This document shows, one piece after another, positions 40,454 through 49,399 of a stretch of DNA of 64,000 nt. The stretch's first letter is position 1; every line of letters starts with the position of its first letter. The DNA lies in NCBI GenBank assembly GCA_024707145.1, contig JANQAI010000013.1, positions 62,001 to 126,000 on the forward strand. The letters run 5' to 3'. Both the position numbers and the translations under genes were made by a program. The notes under the pieces were generated by a model. That model was not told where the DNA came from. It did not search any database and saw nothing but the letters and a program-made list of their open reading frames with translations. This DNA comes from Magnetospirillum sp. (GTDB lineage: Bacteria; Pseudomonadota; Alphaproteobacteria; Rhodospirillales; Magnetospirillaceae).

Positions 40454-41097
40454 ATGAGCCGCATGCACGATGCCCTGGAAAACGCCCGCGCCCTGGTCCC
40501 CGCCACGGCGGCCAAGGGGCGCGCCATCGCCGAGCCGCCCCGCCTGCCCGGCGGGGCGGCGGCCAGCGACCTGCCGCTGCTGCGCCTGTGGCAGGCGGTG
40601 GGCGTGCGGCTGCCCGACAAGCCCTGCCGGGTCATCCAGATCGCCCCCTGCGGCGAGGCCGAGCAGGACCCGGCGGTGGCGGTGCGGCTGGCCCGCCTGG
40701 CCGGCCGCTCCATGGGCGGCGGCGTGCTGCTGCTCAACAGCGTGGAAAGCGAGACCCGCATGGACGATGGCGGCGAGGTGGCGCTGGGGCCGCTGCCGGG
40801 GCGGGCCGGCGACGCCCGCGCCCTCAATCCCCGCCTGCTGGAAGCCTATTGGCAGCGTCTGGCGGAACAGGCGGAACTGATCATCCTGGACGCGCCCCCC
40901 TGCTGTCGTCGCCCCTGGCCCAGGCGCTGGCCCCCACGGTGGACGGTGTCATCCTGGTGGTGGAGGCCGACCGCACCCGCACGGCCGAGGCCCTGGAGGC
41001 CAAGTCGGCCTTGCAGGCGGGCGGCGCCAACATCCTGGGCGTGGTGTTGAACAAACGGCGGCGCTACGTGCCCAAGGCTCTTTACGACCGGCTGTGA
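40454..41097 (+). CDS. BY-kinase/CpsD-like exopolysaccharide regulator, frameshifted
   Basis: About 214 residues after adding one C to the tract at 40895-40900. It aligns with cytoplasmic CpsD-type tyrosine autokinases in layout (LIILDAPP LLSSPLAQALAPTVDGVILVVEADRTRTAEALEAKSAL), but the Walker A region is absent: CRVIQIAPCGEAEQDPAVAV stands where GEGKT-type sequence would be. It also lacks a tyrosine-rich tail. It may therefore regulate Wzz by binding without kinase activity. The frame is complete and ends KALYDRL. It lies nine bases after the ATPase gene. Confidence 0.75.
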
Positions 41098-41124
41098 AGA
41101 GCGCGGAAAATTTGAACGTCTCCC

Positions 41125-41229
41125 GTCATTCCCGCGAAAGCGGGAATCCATGCATCCGTCGACACGGCATATACCGTCACGCAACTTCTCCCGACCCGAC
41201 ATGGACCCCCGCTTTCGCGGGGGTGACGA
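41125..41229. repeat. Inverted-repeat intergenic element (TTCCCGCGAAAGCGGGAA)
   Basis: The unit starts GTCATTCCCGCGAAAGCGGG and ends CCCGCTTTCGCGGGGGTGAC. It has hairpins at each end and is bounded by GTCA/TGAC. It lies between the convergent kinase-like and asparagine-synthetase-like genes and may terminate both. Confidence 0.75.
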
Positions 41230-41281
41230 GATAATGGATGGTTGGCGGAGGTTTTTCTCAGTCTGCTCGAGCGGCTTCCGC

Positions 41282-43105
41282 TCACGCCTTGCCGGTTTCC
41301 GTCTGGGCCATTTCCTCGCGCTCGCCGGCCTCGGCCAGTTGGTCGAGGCCGAGGGTGGCACACCATTGCGCCAACACCAGCAGCGCCCACAGGGATTGGC
41401 CATAGCCGGGCTGGGCGCGGTGGGTGGCCAATAGGGCGGCTACTCCGCGCGGGTCCAGCAGCGGCCAGCGGCCCGCCACCTCGCCCACCGTCTCGCCCAG
41501 GGGGCCGGCCAGCCAGGCGGCCAGCGGCAGGGGCGGGCGGCCGCGCGCCAGGGCACCGGCCGGCGCCAGATCGCCCAGCATGCGCCGCAGCAATTGGCGG
41601 GGGGCCGCCGCCGGTGAGCGGATGCGGCCGGGGATGGCCAGGGCGAAATCCACCAGGGCGTCGTCAAGGAAGGGCAGGCGGGCCTCCAGCCCGTGCGCCT
41701 GGGCCATGGCGTCGACGCCGGGGGCGACGCCATCGGCGATGCGCAGGGCCAGATCGTCCAGCCCCAGCACCGCCAGATCGTCCTCGCCCATCCAGAGCGG
41801 CACCGGCGGGAACGGAATTTCGGCCAGGGGCAGGGCGGCGACCAGCACCTGGGCGGCGTCGCCCTGGAACGGACGCAGGGCGGGCGGTAGCGAGCGCCCG
41901 GCGCTCCGGCGCGGGCGCAGGCGTTGCAGCAGCCGGTGCCAGCGGCCGTGGCGGGCGCCCTCATAGGCCGGGTGGGTCAGCAGCAATTCCTCGGCGCCGG
42001 TATCGGCCAGCAGGGCCTGGCTGCGGCCTTCGCCCAGGGCGGCGGCGGCGAACCAGCCGGCGGCCAGGGCCGGCGCCGCCACCGGCTCGGACAGCCGCGC
42101 CACCATGGCAGGCAGGGCGGCGGCCAGTCGTCCGGCATCCACCGCCAGTTCGGTGGGCTGCACCCCGGCATTGCCGGCCAGGTGACGGATGGCCTCTGCG
42201 GCGGCGGAATCCACCGAGTCGACCACAGCCACCGCCGATGGCGGGCTGCCGGTCAGGCGGGTGCAGATGGCGGCAATGGCGCCGCTGCCGGCGGATGGGG
42301 TCAGCCACACGCCCACCGGCCCGCTGCCGGTCAGGCGGTCGGCTACGGCGCATTCCAGCAGTGTGCGCAAATTGCCGGCATGGCGCTCGACGGGCAGGCC
42401 GCGAATGGTGGCGGCGCGGCCGCCATCGGGCGGAAGCGCGCGCCAGCGCAGGCGGCGCGGCGCCACCCGGCGGTCGACCACCAGCATCTCGCCGGCTCCC
42501 AGCTTGGTGATGCCAGCCACCAGGGTGGCGGGGGCGGGCACCGTGCCGAGCGCGAGATAATGTCCCAGTGCCGCCGGGTCCAGCCGGCGCGGCAGGCCCA
42601 GTTCGCGCAGCAGCGGCTCGATTTCCGAGGCGAAGGCCACGCGGCCGCGATAGCGGGCGGCGAACAGGGGCTTGCGGCCCATATGGTCGCGCGCCAGCAC
42701 CAGGCGGTCGCGGCGGTCATCCCACAGGGCCAGGGCGAAGGCGCCCTGCAGGTGGCCGGGGAATTCCAGTCCCCATTGCTCATAGGCGTGCAGGGCCACT
42801 TCCGCGTCGGTGCTGGTGCGGAAGCGGTGGCCGACCAGTTCCAGCGAGTGGCGCAGCGCCCGATGGTTCAGGATCTCGCCGTCCAGCACCAGCCAGATGT
42901 CGTGGGTTTCGTTGGTCAGCGGCTGGGCCGCCCCCGCGGCGGCGGCGGGGCGGCGGCGGGCGGCCAGGGCGGCGCGGCCGTCGGGGGAGCGGTACGAGCC
43001 GTCCTCGTCGCCGCCGCGCCAGGTCATGGCGGCGGCCATGCCTTCGGCCGGCTCCACTTCGATGGCGCCGCTGTCGAGACTGACCAGTCCGGCGATCGCG
43101 CTCAT
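41282..43105 (-). CDS. Asparagine synthetase (AsnB)-like protein with degenerate active sites
   Basis: The 607-residue protein has the two domains of AsnB amidotransferases: LVLDGEILNHRALRHSLELVGHRFRTSTDAEVALHAYEQWG and LARDHMGRKPLFAA in the N-terminal glutaminase part, and a PP-loop part with PFLDDALVDFALAIPG. But Cys2, the glutaminase nucleophile (MCGIAGL in relatives), is serine here (MSAIAGL). The ATP motif SGGxDS is altered to TPSAGSGA near residue 248, and the DELFGGY motif reads EELLLTH. Both reactions are thus probably lost. It heads a minus-strand group with two GT4 glycosyltransferases and converges on the exopolysaccharide genes. Start at 43105 agrees with the family N-terminus; a start at 43144 is unlikely. 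Confidence 0.9.
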   Translation of the reverse strand: MSAIAGLVSLDSGAIEVEPAEGMAAAMTWRGGDEDGSYRSPDGRAALAARRRPAAAAGAAQPLTNETHDIWLVLDGEILNHRALRHSLELVGHRFRTSTDAEVALHAYEQWGLEFPGHLQGAFALALWDDRRDRLVLARDHMGRKPLFAARYRGRVAFASEIEPLLRELGLPRRLDPAALGHYLALGTVPAPATLVAGITKLGAGEMLVVDRRVAPRRLRWRALPPDGGRAATIRGLPVERHAGNLRTLLECAVADRLTGSGPVGVWLTPSAGSGAIAAICTRLTGSPPSAVAVVDSVDSAAAEAIRHLAGNAGVQPTELAVDAGRLAAALPAMVARLSEPVAAPALAAGWFAAAALGEGRSQALLADTGAEELLLTHPAYEGARHGRWHRLLQRLRPRRSAGRSLPPALRPFQGDAAQVLVAALPLAEIPFPPVPLWMGEDDLAVLGLDDLALRIADGVAPGVDAMAQAHGLEARLPFLDDALVDFALAIPGRIRSPAAAPRQLLRRMLGDLAPAGALARGRPPLPLAAWLAGPLGETVGEVAGRWPLLDPRGVAALLATHRAQPGYGQSLWALLVLAQWCATLGLDQLAEAGEREEMAQTETGKA

Positions 43106-43115
43106 GTTGACTCCG

Positions 43116-44177
43116 CTAAACGATAGCCCGGTAGACCTGTTCATAGGCGTCGGCGATGCGGTCCCAGCCGAACCGCCCCGCCGCCGATTGCGACGCCCTG
43201 AGCCGCATGCGCGCCACCACTTCCGGGTCGGCGGACAGCCAGGACAGAACCCGGCGCAGGTCGTCCACGTCGCCGGCGGTGAAGGTGAAGCCGTCGCCGG
43301 CCACCACGTCCAGATGCTCGGGCACGTCGCTCGCCACCACCGCGCGGCCGTGGGTCAGCGAGGCCAGCAGGGTCTCGGGAGCCTCGTCCGCCTGGGATGG
43401 GTGAAGGTACAGATAGGCATGCCCCATCAGCGCGTCCAGAACCGTCGGCGCCACCGGGCCGGTGAACACCACTCGGCGGGGATCGCAGCCCTGGCGGAGC
43501 TGGCGGGCGTATTCCGCGTCGCCGCCGCCCACCTGGGCGACCACCAGCCGGCGGTCGGCCGGCAGCGCGGTGGCGGCGGCGATGGCCATGTGGGCACCGG
43601 TCTCCGGCTCCAGCCGGTCGGCGAACAGGACATAGCTGTCCGGGACCAGTTCGAATGGCTGCAGCAGGGTGGCGTCGGCCTGCCGGCCCGGCGGATCGAC
43701 ACCATTGGGAATATAGACCGCGTCGCGGCCGAAAGTAGCGAGGAACTGGCGCTCCAGCCGCCGCGACGACACTGTGACGGCGTCGGCGAAACGGGCGGCC
43801 AGCTTGACCGGGCCGGCCATGGCGCCCGGGCCGTGCATGCTGACCACCGAGCGGGCGCGGCCCAGCTTGCTGGCCAGGCTGTAAAGCCCCTGGGCTTCGG
43901 CGGCGAAGAAGTTGACCACCTGATAGCCGGCCAGCGCGCTCAGCAGCGAGGCCAGCACCGCGTGGGGCGCGGTATCGCCCATCAGCAGGGGCAGGCGCGG
44001 CAGCCGGAAGACGCGGGTGCCCTCGGGCGCCACGCGGGTGTCGGCGCGGCGTTCGCGGAACAGATCGACACGGTGGCCGCGCAGGGCCAAGCGGGGGCAG
44101 ATTTCCCGCAATGCCTTGTCGATGCCGTCGCTCGCCGGACCCTGCGTTCCAAGCGTCTCGATGACTGCGATCCGCAT
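43116..44177 (-). CDS. GT4-family glycosyltransferase
   Basis: The 353-residue protein has the GT-B fold of family 4: MRIAVIETLGTQGPASDGIDKALREICPRLALRGHRVDLF at the start, a nucleotide-binding C-terminal half with HAYLYLHPSQADEAPETLLASLTHGRAVVASDVPEHLDVV, which contains the EX7E-like element, and a final dimer segment. It probably adds a sugar to the exopolysaccharide precursor. Ten bases separate it from the AsnB-like gene. The start at 44177 was chosen over one 14 codons upstream for its match to the family N-terminus. Confidence 0.88.
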   Translation of the reverse strand: MRIAVIETLGTQGPASDGIDKALREICPRLALRGHRVDLFRERRADTRVAPEGTRVFRLPRLPLLMGDTAPHAVLASLLSALAGYQVVNFFAAEAQGLYSLASKLGRARSVVSMHGPGAMAGPVKLAARFADAVTVSSRRLERQFLATFGRDAVYIPNGVDPPGRQADATLLQPFELVPDSYVLFADRLEPETGAHMAIAAATALPADRRLVVAQVGGGDAEYARQLRQGCDPRRVVFTGPVAPTVLDALMGHAYLYLHPSQADEAPETLLASLTHGRAVVASDVPEHLDVVAGDGFTFTAGDVDDLRRVLSWLSADPEVVARMRLRASQSAAGRFGWDRIADAYEQVYRAIV

Positions 44178-44313
44178 GCTGGGAATGCCCTCTCGCTCTT
44201 CCGCCAGCCCGATGCGCAAAGGTGGGGGGCGGACACGCGAATTGTCAGCGCCTCCGTTCGGCGCCTCAATCCGGGCATCGGGGGTAACGCGGCTTTCTCA
44301 GACGAAAACCACC

Positions 44314-45333
44314 TCAGGCTGCGGTGCGGGCAGCCCCGTTCAATGGCTGCAGGAAGCCTAGGAATTGGCGCGCCACCCGTTCCCATGAGAATTGGGCGGC
44401 GTAATCGCGGCAGGCCTGGGGGGAAATGGACAGGGCGTCCAAGGCGGCCTGACGCAGGTCCTCCTTCAGCACGCCTACCGGGGCGCCGCCCACCACGTCC
44501 AGCGGGCCGGGCACCGGGAAGGCGGCCACCGGCACGCCCGAGGCCAGGGCTTCCAGCATGACCAGGCCGAAGGTGTCGGTGAGCGACGGGAAGACGAAAC
44601 AATCGGCGGCGGCGAAATAGCGCGACAATTCGCGGTCGCCGTTGGCGATGCGCCAGTCCACCTGGGGAAAGCGCTTCATCAGGCCGGCGCGGGCCGGGCC
44701 GTCGCCCACCACCATCCTGGTGCCGGGCAGCTCCAGCCCCAGGAAGGCCGGCAGGTTCTTTTCCACCGCCACCCGGCCGACATACATGAACAGCGGCCGG
44801 GGCACGTCCAGGAAGGCCTTGGGTTGGGGGTGGAAGGTGCGAATGTCGACGCCGTGCGACCATTCCACCGCATTGCTGAACCCCCATTGCCCCAGTTCGG
44901 CGTAGACCGACGGTGACGGGCACATGACCGCCGCCGAGGGGGCGTGGAAGCGACGGATCACCGCATAGGGCCACGACAGCGGCACGCCGGTGCGGGCGCG
45001 GACGTAATGGGGGAACTTGGTGTGGTAGGCGGTGGTGAACGGGTGGCCGTGCTTCAGGCACCAGGCGCGGGCGGCCCAGCCCAGCGGTCCCTCGGTGGCC
45101 AGATGCACCGCCTCGGGCTGGAACTCCTCCAGCAGCCGCTCCAACCGCGGCCGGGGCCACAGTGACAGGGGAATCTCGGGATAGCTGGGGCAGGGAATGG
45201 TGTGGAACTGTCCCGGTTCCATCACCGCCACTTCGTGCCCCAACTCGCGCAGCGTATCCGCCAGGGTGGAAAGCACGCGGACGACGCCGTTCCGCTGCGG
45301 GTGCCAGGCGTCGGTCACGATGGCGATGCGCAT
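44314..45333 (-). CDS. GT4-family glycosyltransferase (SqdX/MgtA-like)
   Basis: The 339-residue protein starts MRIAIVTDAWHPQRNGVVRVLSTLADTLRELGHEV, typical of alpha-mannosyltransferase or diacylglycerol glycosyltransferase-like GT4 enzymes. The C-terminal half has PLFMYVGRVAVEKNLPAFLGL and CFVFPSLTDTFGLVMLEALASGVPVAAFPVPGPLDVV with the EX7E motif. It may act in lipid or exopolysaccharide glycosylation. It lies upstream of the other glycosyltransferase on the same strand with a 136-base gap. murI is downstream-divergent beyond 77 bases. Confidence 0.9.
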   Translation of the reverse strand: MRIAIVTDAWHPQRNGVVRVLSTLADTLRELGHEVAVMEPGQFHTIPCPSYPEIPLSLWPRPRLERLLEEFQPEAVHLATEGPLGWAARAWCLKHGHPFTTAYHTKFPHYVRARTGVPLSWPYAVIRRFHAPSAAVMCPSPSVYAELGQWGFSNAVEWSHGVDIRTFHPQPKAFLDVPRPLFMYVGRVAVEKNLPAFLGLELPGTRMVVGDGPARAGLMKRFPQVDWRIANGDRELSRYFAAADCFVFPSLTDTFGLVMLEALASGVPVAAFPVPGPLDVVGGAPVGVLKEDLRQAALDALSISPQACRDYAAQFSWERVARQFLGFLQPLNGAARTAA

Positions 45334-45410
45334 CCCGGGGGGCCTCCATGTCTGGGCTCCGCATGCCTAGGACCGTGCGGGGCCGGCCGCAAGTGACAGG
45401 TCGGTGAATT

Positions 45411-46240
45411 CTACAGATTAGCCAGTTCCACCGCCGGCACTTCTCCCAACGAGGGGAACAGCCGGGTGGCGATACGCGCGAAGCGGTCGGGCGCGTCGGT
45501 GGCGACCAGGGCGAGGCCGCCCGATCCCACCGGCACCGCCAGTCCGGATTGCGCCAGCAGGGCGTCCGCCTGGGCCGCCACCGCCTCGGCGCAGTCCACC
45601 ATGGCCGGAGCCGGGCCGAGCACCCGGCGCAGCGCGGTGATCAGCAGGGGGAAATGGGTGCAGCCCAGCACTAGGCAATCGGCCGCCTGGCTGCCCTGGA
45701 AATGCGCGCCCAGATAGTGGCGCGCCATGTCCTCGGCGATGGAACCCTCGGTCAACCCTTCCTCGGCCAGGGCCACGAACATGGGGCAGGGCACCTGGAT
45801 CACCTGGGCGTCGGGTCGGCGGGCCAGGATGGCGCGGGCGAAGGCGTCGGAGCGGCAGGTGCCCTCGGTGGCGGCGACGACGATGCGGCCGCTGGCCGAT
45901 TGCCGGACGGCGGCGGCGGCGCCCGCCTCCACCACCCCCAGCACAGCCAGGCCGGGATGGGCGGCAGCCAGGGCGTCCAGCGCATGGGCCGAGGCGGTGT
46001 TGCAGGCCACCACCAGCATCTTGATGCCGCGCGCCGTCAGGAAATCGGCGGCCTGCATGGCATACCGGGTCACGGTGGCGGGGGACTTGGTGCCATAGGG
46101 CAGTCGGGCAATGTCGCCCAGGTACAGCAGATGTTCGGCCGGCAATCGCCGCCGCAGCGCCGCCGCCACCGTCAGGCCGCCGACGCCGGAGTCGAAAACA
46201 CCGATGGGAAGCCCCGGCGAGGGGGGGCTACGGTATTCAC
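45411..46240 (-). CDS. murI: Glutamate racemase, frameshifted near start
   Basis: The enzyme converts L- to D-glutamate for peptidoglycan. The body (from 46169) has the two catalytic cysteines, VVACNTASAHALDAL near residue 75 and LVLGCTHFPLLI near residue 205 in the full-length count. The start is not in the same frame: the sequence IGVFDSGVGGLTVAAALRRR that begins every glutamate racemase is open upstream, but no start codon exists before a stop. If the G tract at 46221-46227 has lost one base, a GTG at 46240 gives VNTVAPPSPGLPIGVFDSGVGG, a good N-terminus. About 276 residues. The gene is essential in most bacteria, so an error in the tract is more likely than loss. Confidence 0.88.
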
Positions 46241-46348
46241 CGGAGCCAAGTCTCGATTATCCACAACGATCCCAGGAGATTTGATATTTGCCACAATCAA
46301 TTTACGCTGATCTGCACAGCTATTTCACTTTTCCAGCACAGAGCCGCC

Positions 46349-46377
46349 TTGGCCGGTGCGCACAAATGTCCTATAAA
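46349..46377 (+). promoter_or_regulatory. Sigma70-like promoter of the sensory operon
   Basis: TTGGCC (46349-46354), 17 bases, and TATAAA (46372-46377). Transcription would start near 46384, just before the structured leader at 46389. Confidence 0.6.
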
Positions 46378-46388
46378 CTCGGGCGGGG

Positions 46389-46419
46389 AGAGGCAACCCC
46401 TTTCGGGGATGGCGCCTCT
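46389..46419 (+). ncRNA. Compact structured 5' leader element
   Basis: AGAGGC (46389-46394) pairs perfectly with GCCTCT (46414-46419). Inside, CCCC (46397-46400) pairs with GGGG (46405-46408) around a TTTC loop, leaving the asymmetric internal loop AA / ATGGC. It starts within a few bases of the predicted transcript start and lies 92 bases before the first gene of the sensory operon. I cannot assign it to a known riboswitch class. Confidence 0.5.
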
Positions 46420-46510
46420 GAATATCGCGGGGTCTGACGTGAAGCGCAGTGCAATCTTGGCATGGGATGGCCGCGCCGCCGGCGTGCCGTCGCCGGAAGG
46501 CTGGTGAGGC

Positions 46511-47290
46511 ATGTCGTGGTCCCTGGCGCGCAAAGTCTCGACGGCATTGCTGGGCATCCTGTTGTCCACCATGCTGATCACGGCGGCATTCGGCTATTAC
46601 AAGTTCGAGGACGTGCTGTCCTCGCTGGTGCGCTCGCGCTACAGTTTCGTGGTCTTCACCATCAAGCAGAAGGTCGAGGCCAGCCTGGGCCTGGGCTTCG
46701 CCCTGCGCCAGCAGCGCCAGGTGCAGGATATCATCGAACTGGAAAAGGCCCGCGACGAGCAGATTCTCGGCATCCAGGTCTATGACGCCAACCGCGAGGT
46801 GCTGTTCGACACCGATCGCGGCGCCATCGGTTCGCGGGTGCCGCCGGCCTGGATCGAACCGCTGGACGGGCAGTCCGCCCAGCCCTTCAGCCTGAGCGAC
46901 GACGAGGCGCTGCTGGTCGGGCTGCCGCTGGTCAACACCCTGGGCAAGGCCGAGGGGGCGGTGGTGCTGCGCTATCCCGCCGCCTATCTGGACCGCGAAC
47001 TGGGCAAGCTGCTGGGCGGTCTGGCGGCGGAGTTCGCCGCCATCCTGGCGGGCTTCAGCATTCTCGGCGTGGCCGCTTCGGCGTTGCTGCTGCGCAGCGT
47101 GCACCATCGGCTGGTGTCCATGCAGCGGGCGCTGGAAGCCACCGTCAGCGAGGGCGGCGAGGTGATCCCCGGTCCCGGCGACCAGGAATTCGAGGCCCGC
47201 TTCGCCGAATTCTGCGGCAAGGCCCGCGAGGCGATGGAACACATCGGCGACGCCTCTGCCGAGGTCGAGCGCCTGGACCGGTTGGCGTGA
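46511..47290 (+). CDS. Two-helix membrane sensor protein without output domain
   Basis: The 259-residue protein has an N-terminal membrane helix (VSTALLGILLSTMLITAAFG), a periplasmic sensor of about 130 residues (VLSSLVRSRYSFVVFTIKQKVEASLGLGF to LRYPAAYLDRELGKLL) with a Cache-like ILGIQVYDANREVLFDTDRG segment, and a second membrane helix near 175-195. A HAMP-like or coiled-coil tail of about 60 residues follows, but no kinase, cyclase or methyl-accepting domain. It could act as a partner of the next protein, which has a similar layout plus a transporter. Start at 46511 has the site GGTGAGG. It lies seven bases before the next gene. Confidence 0.8.
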   Translation: MSWSLARKVSTALLGILLSTMLITAAFGYYKFEDVLSSLVRSRYSFVVFTIKQKVEASLGLGFALRQQRQVQDIIELEKARDEQILGIQVYDANREVLFDTDRGAIGSRVPPAWIEPLDGQSAQPFSLSDDEALLVGLPLVNTLGKAEGAVVLRYPAAYLDRELGKLLGGLAAEFAAILAGFSILGVAASALLLRSVHHRLVSMQRALEATVSEGGEVIPGPGDQEFEARFAEFCGKAREAMEHIGDASAEVERLDRLA

Positions 47291-47297
47291 GGACATC

Positions 47298-49399
47298 ATG
47301 AAGCTCGACAGCTCGCGCTCCCTGCTCATCCGCCTGATCGCCCTGGCCGTGCTGGTCCTGGTGACGCCGCTGGCCATCATCTCGTTCCGCGCCATGGGCG
47401 AGTTCGAGCAGGGCCTGATTCCCGAAATGGACAAGAAGGCCGCCACGGTGGGCCGCGAGGTGGCGGCCCAGGTGTCGCGCGCCGTGGGCTACGGCATCCC
47501 GGTGGACCAACTGGTGGGGATGGACGAGTTCTTCGCCCCCGTCCTGGCAGCCAATCCGGAGATCCGCTACCTGGCGGTCACCGACCGGGGCGGCCGGATC
47601 TTGTTCCTCAAGGGCGCCGACGAAGCGGAACTGGAGCCCCATTACCGTTCGGCCGATTTCGACACGGTCGCGGCGGAGGGCGCCAAGGCCAGCATCGGCG
47701 ACTACCTGGACCTCGCCCTGCCGGTGAGCAGCCGCGGCGAGGCGGTGGCCCAGGTGCATGTGGGATTCGATCAGGGCTACGTGGGCGCGCGGCTGTTCGA
47801 CATCCTTTACGACGTGCTGGTGGTGATCGCCGCCTCGCTGATCGTGGCCTGCGAAATCCTGCTGTTCGTGGTGTTCTTCAACATCACCGGTCCGCTGAAG
47901 CTGGTTTCCGACGTGGTGGACCGGGCGCGGCGGGGCAATTTCGTACACATGCCGGGGGGGCTGTCGGGCGACGAGGTGGGGCGTTTCGTGCGCGCCATCC
48001 AGGCCACCATCCGCCAGGTGGACGAGCGCTATCGTCAGCTGATCGCCTATGTGGACGAGGTGCGAAGCGCCCATTTCGACAAGGGTGTGGTGGCCAAGGT
48101 GGGCGAGATCGCCGACCGCATCAACTTCCTCTTCCAGTTCTCGCCCACCGGCAAGCCCGAGGTGCTGTTCGAGCGCCGCGCCACCGACATCCGGCTGGCG
48201 CTGTTCCTCTTCGTCTTCGCCGAGGAGCTGTCGCGCTCGTTCATGCCGCTGTTCGCCGGCAACTTGGCGCCGTCGCTGCCGGGCGTCGGCGTGGACATGG
48301 TGATGGCCTTGCCCATCGCCGTGTTCATGGCGGCCATCGCCGTGGCCAGCCCGTGGGGCGGCCAGATGGCTGAGCGGTTCGGCGCGCGCCGGGTCTTTCT
48401 GATCGGCCTGGCTCCCACCGTGCTGGGCTCGGTGATGACCGGCATCTCGTTCGGCGTGTTCGACCTGCTGCTGTGGCGGGCGCTCACCGGCATCGGCTAC
48501 GCCATCGTCACCATGGCCTGCCAGAGCTATATCTCGGGCGCGCTGAAGGAGGACAACCGGGCCCAGGGCCTGGGGGTCTACGTGGGCGCCGTGCTCACCG
48601 CCGGCATTTGCGGCAACGCCATGGGCGGCGTGCTGGCCGAACGGGTGGGCTTCCGCGTCAGCTTCTTCGTCTCGGCGGTGGTGGTGCTGCTGGCCGGCCT
48701 GCTGGTGTCGCGCCTGCTGGCCGATACGGAAACCGGTGCGGCCGATGGCAAAGCCCATGCCGCCGGCAGGCGCCGCCCGCTCACGCTGCTGCGCAACTGG
48801 CGCTTCACCGTGCTGATGCTGTTCGCCGCTGTGCCGGCCAAGATGGCCCTGACCGGCTTCCTGTTCTTCCTGGTGCCGGTCAGCCTGGCCCGGCAGAACT
48901 GGGACATCGCCGACATCGCCCGCGTCATGGTGCTCTATCCGGTGGTCATGGTGGTGGTGTCGCCCCTGGCCGCCCGCCTGGCCGACCGGCTGGGCTGGCG
49001 CGCCGGGCAGGTGGCGCTGGGTGGGCTGATCGGCGGTATCGGCCTGCTGGCGCCCCTGGTGCTGGGCGGCGGCTTCATCCCGGTGGCGGTGTCCATCGTC
49101 GCCCTGGGCATCTCGCACGGCATGTCGGCCTCGCCGCAACTGGCCATGCTGCCCGACCTGTGCTGGACCGAATGCCGCAGCCTCGGCTACACCAGCGTGC
49201 TGGCCTTCGTGCGCTTTGTCGAACGCGTCGGTTCCGTGGCCGGGCCGCTGCTGGCGGCGGCCTTCATTCCCGCCTGGGGCTGGCCGGCGCCGGGGTGGCG
49301 CTGGGGGTGGTGGTGCTGGCCCTGGCGGTGGTGTTCGCCATCGCTTCGGCCGCCTACGGGCCGGGCCCGCATATCGAGACCGAGGAGGACGCGGCATGA
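47298..49399 (+). CDS. Sensor-HAMP-MFS transporter fusion, frameshifted near the end
   Basis: About 700 residues after adding one G to the tract at 49276-49279. A membrane helix (LIALAVLVLVTPLAIISFRAM), a periplasmic Cache-like sensor (residues 35-170, IRYLAVTDRGGRILFLKG) and a second helix (VLVVIAASLIVACEILLFVVFF) are followed by a HAMP-like linker (ITGPLKLVSDVVDRARRGNF). From about residue 300 it becomes a complete twelve-helix MFS protein with motif A ([17 protein letters not shown]) and a second half-copy (LAARLADRLGWRAGQVAL). The corrected end is a final helix and GPHIETEEDAA. Sensor and transporter in one chain suggest a ligand-gated exporter or a transceptor. The stop overlaps the next start as ATGA. 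Confidence 0.85.

Noticed and set aside
36404..45333. Complete XrtA/PEP-CTERM exosortase system
   Set aside because: The ATPase and AsnB-like proteins resemble members of such loci, but no exosortase, PEP-CTERM protein or other marker is in the window.
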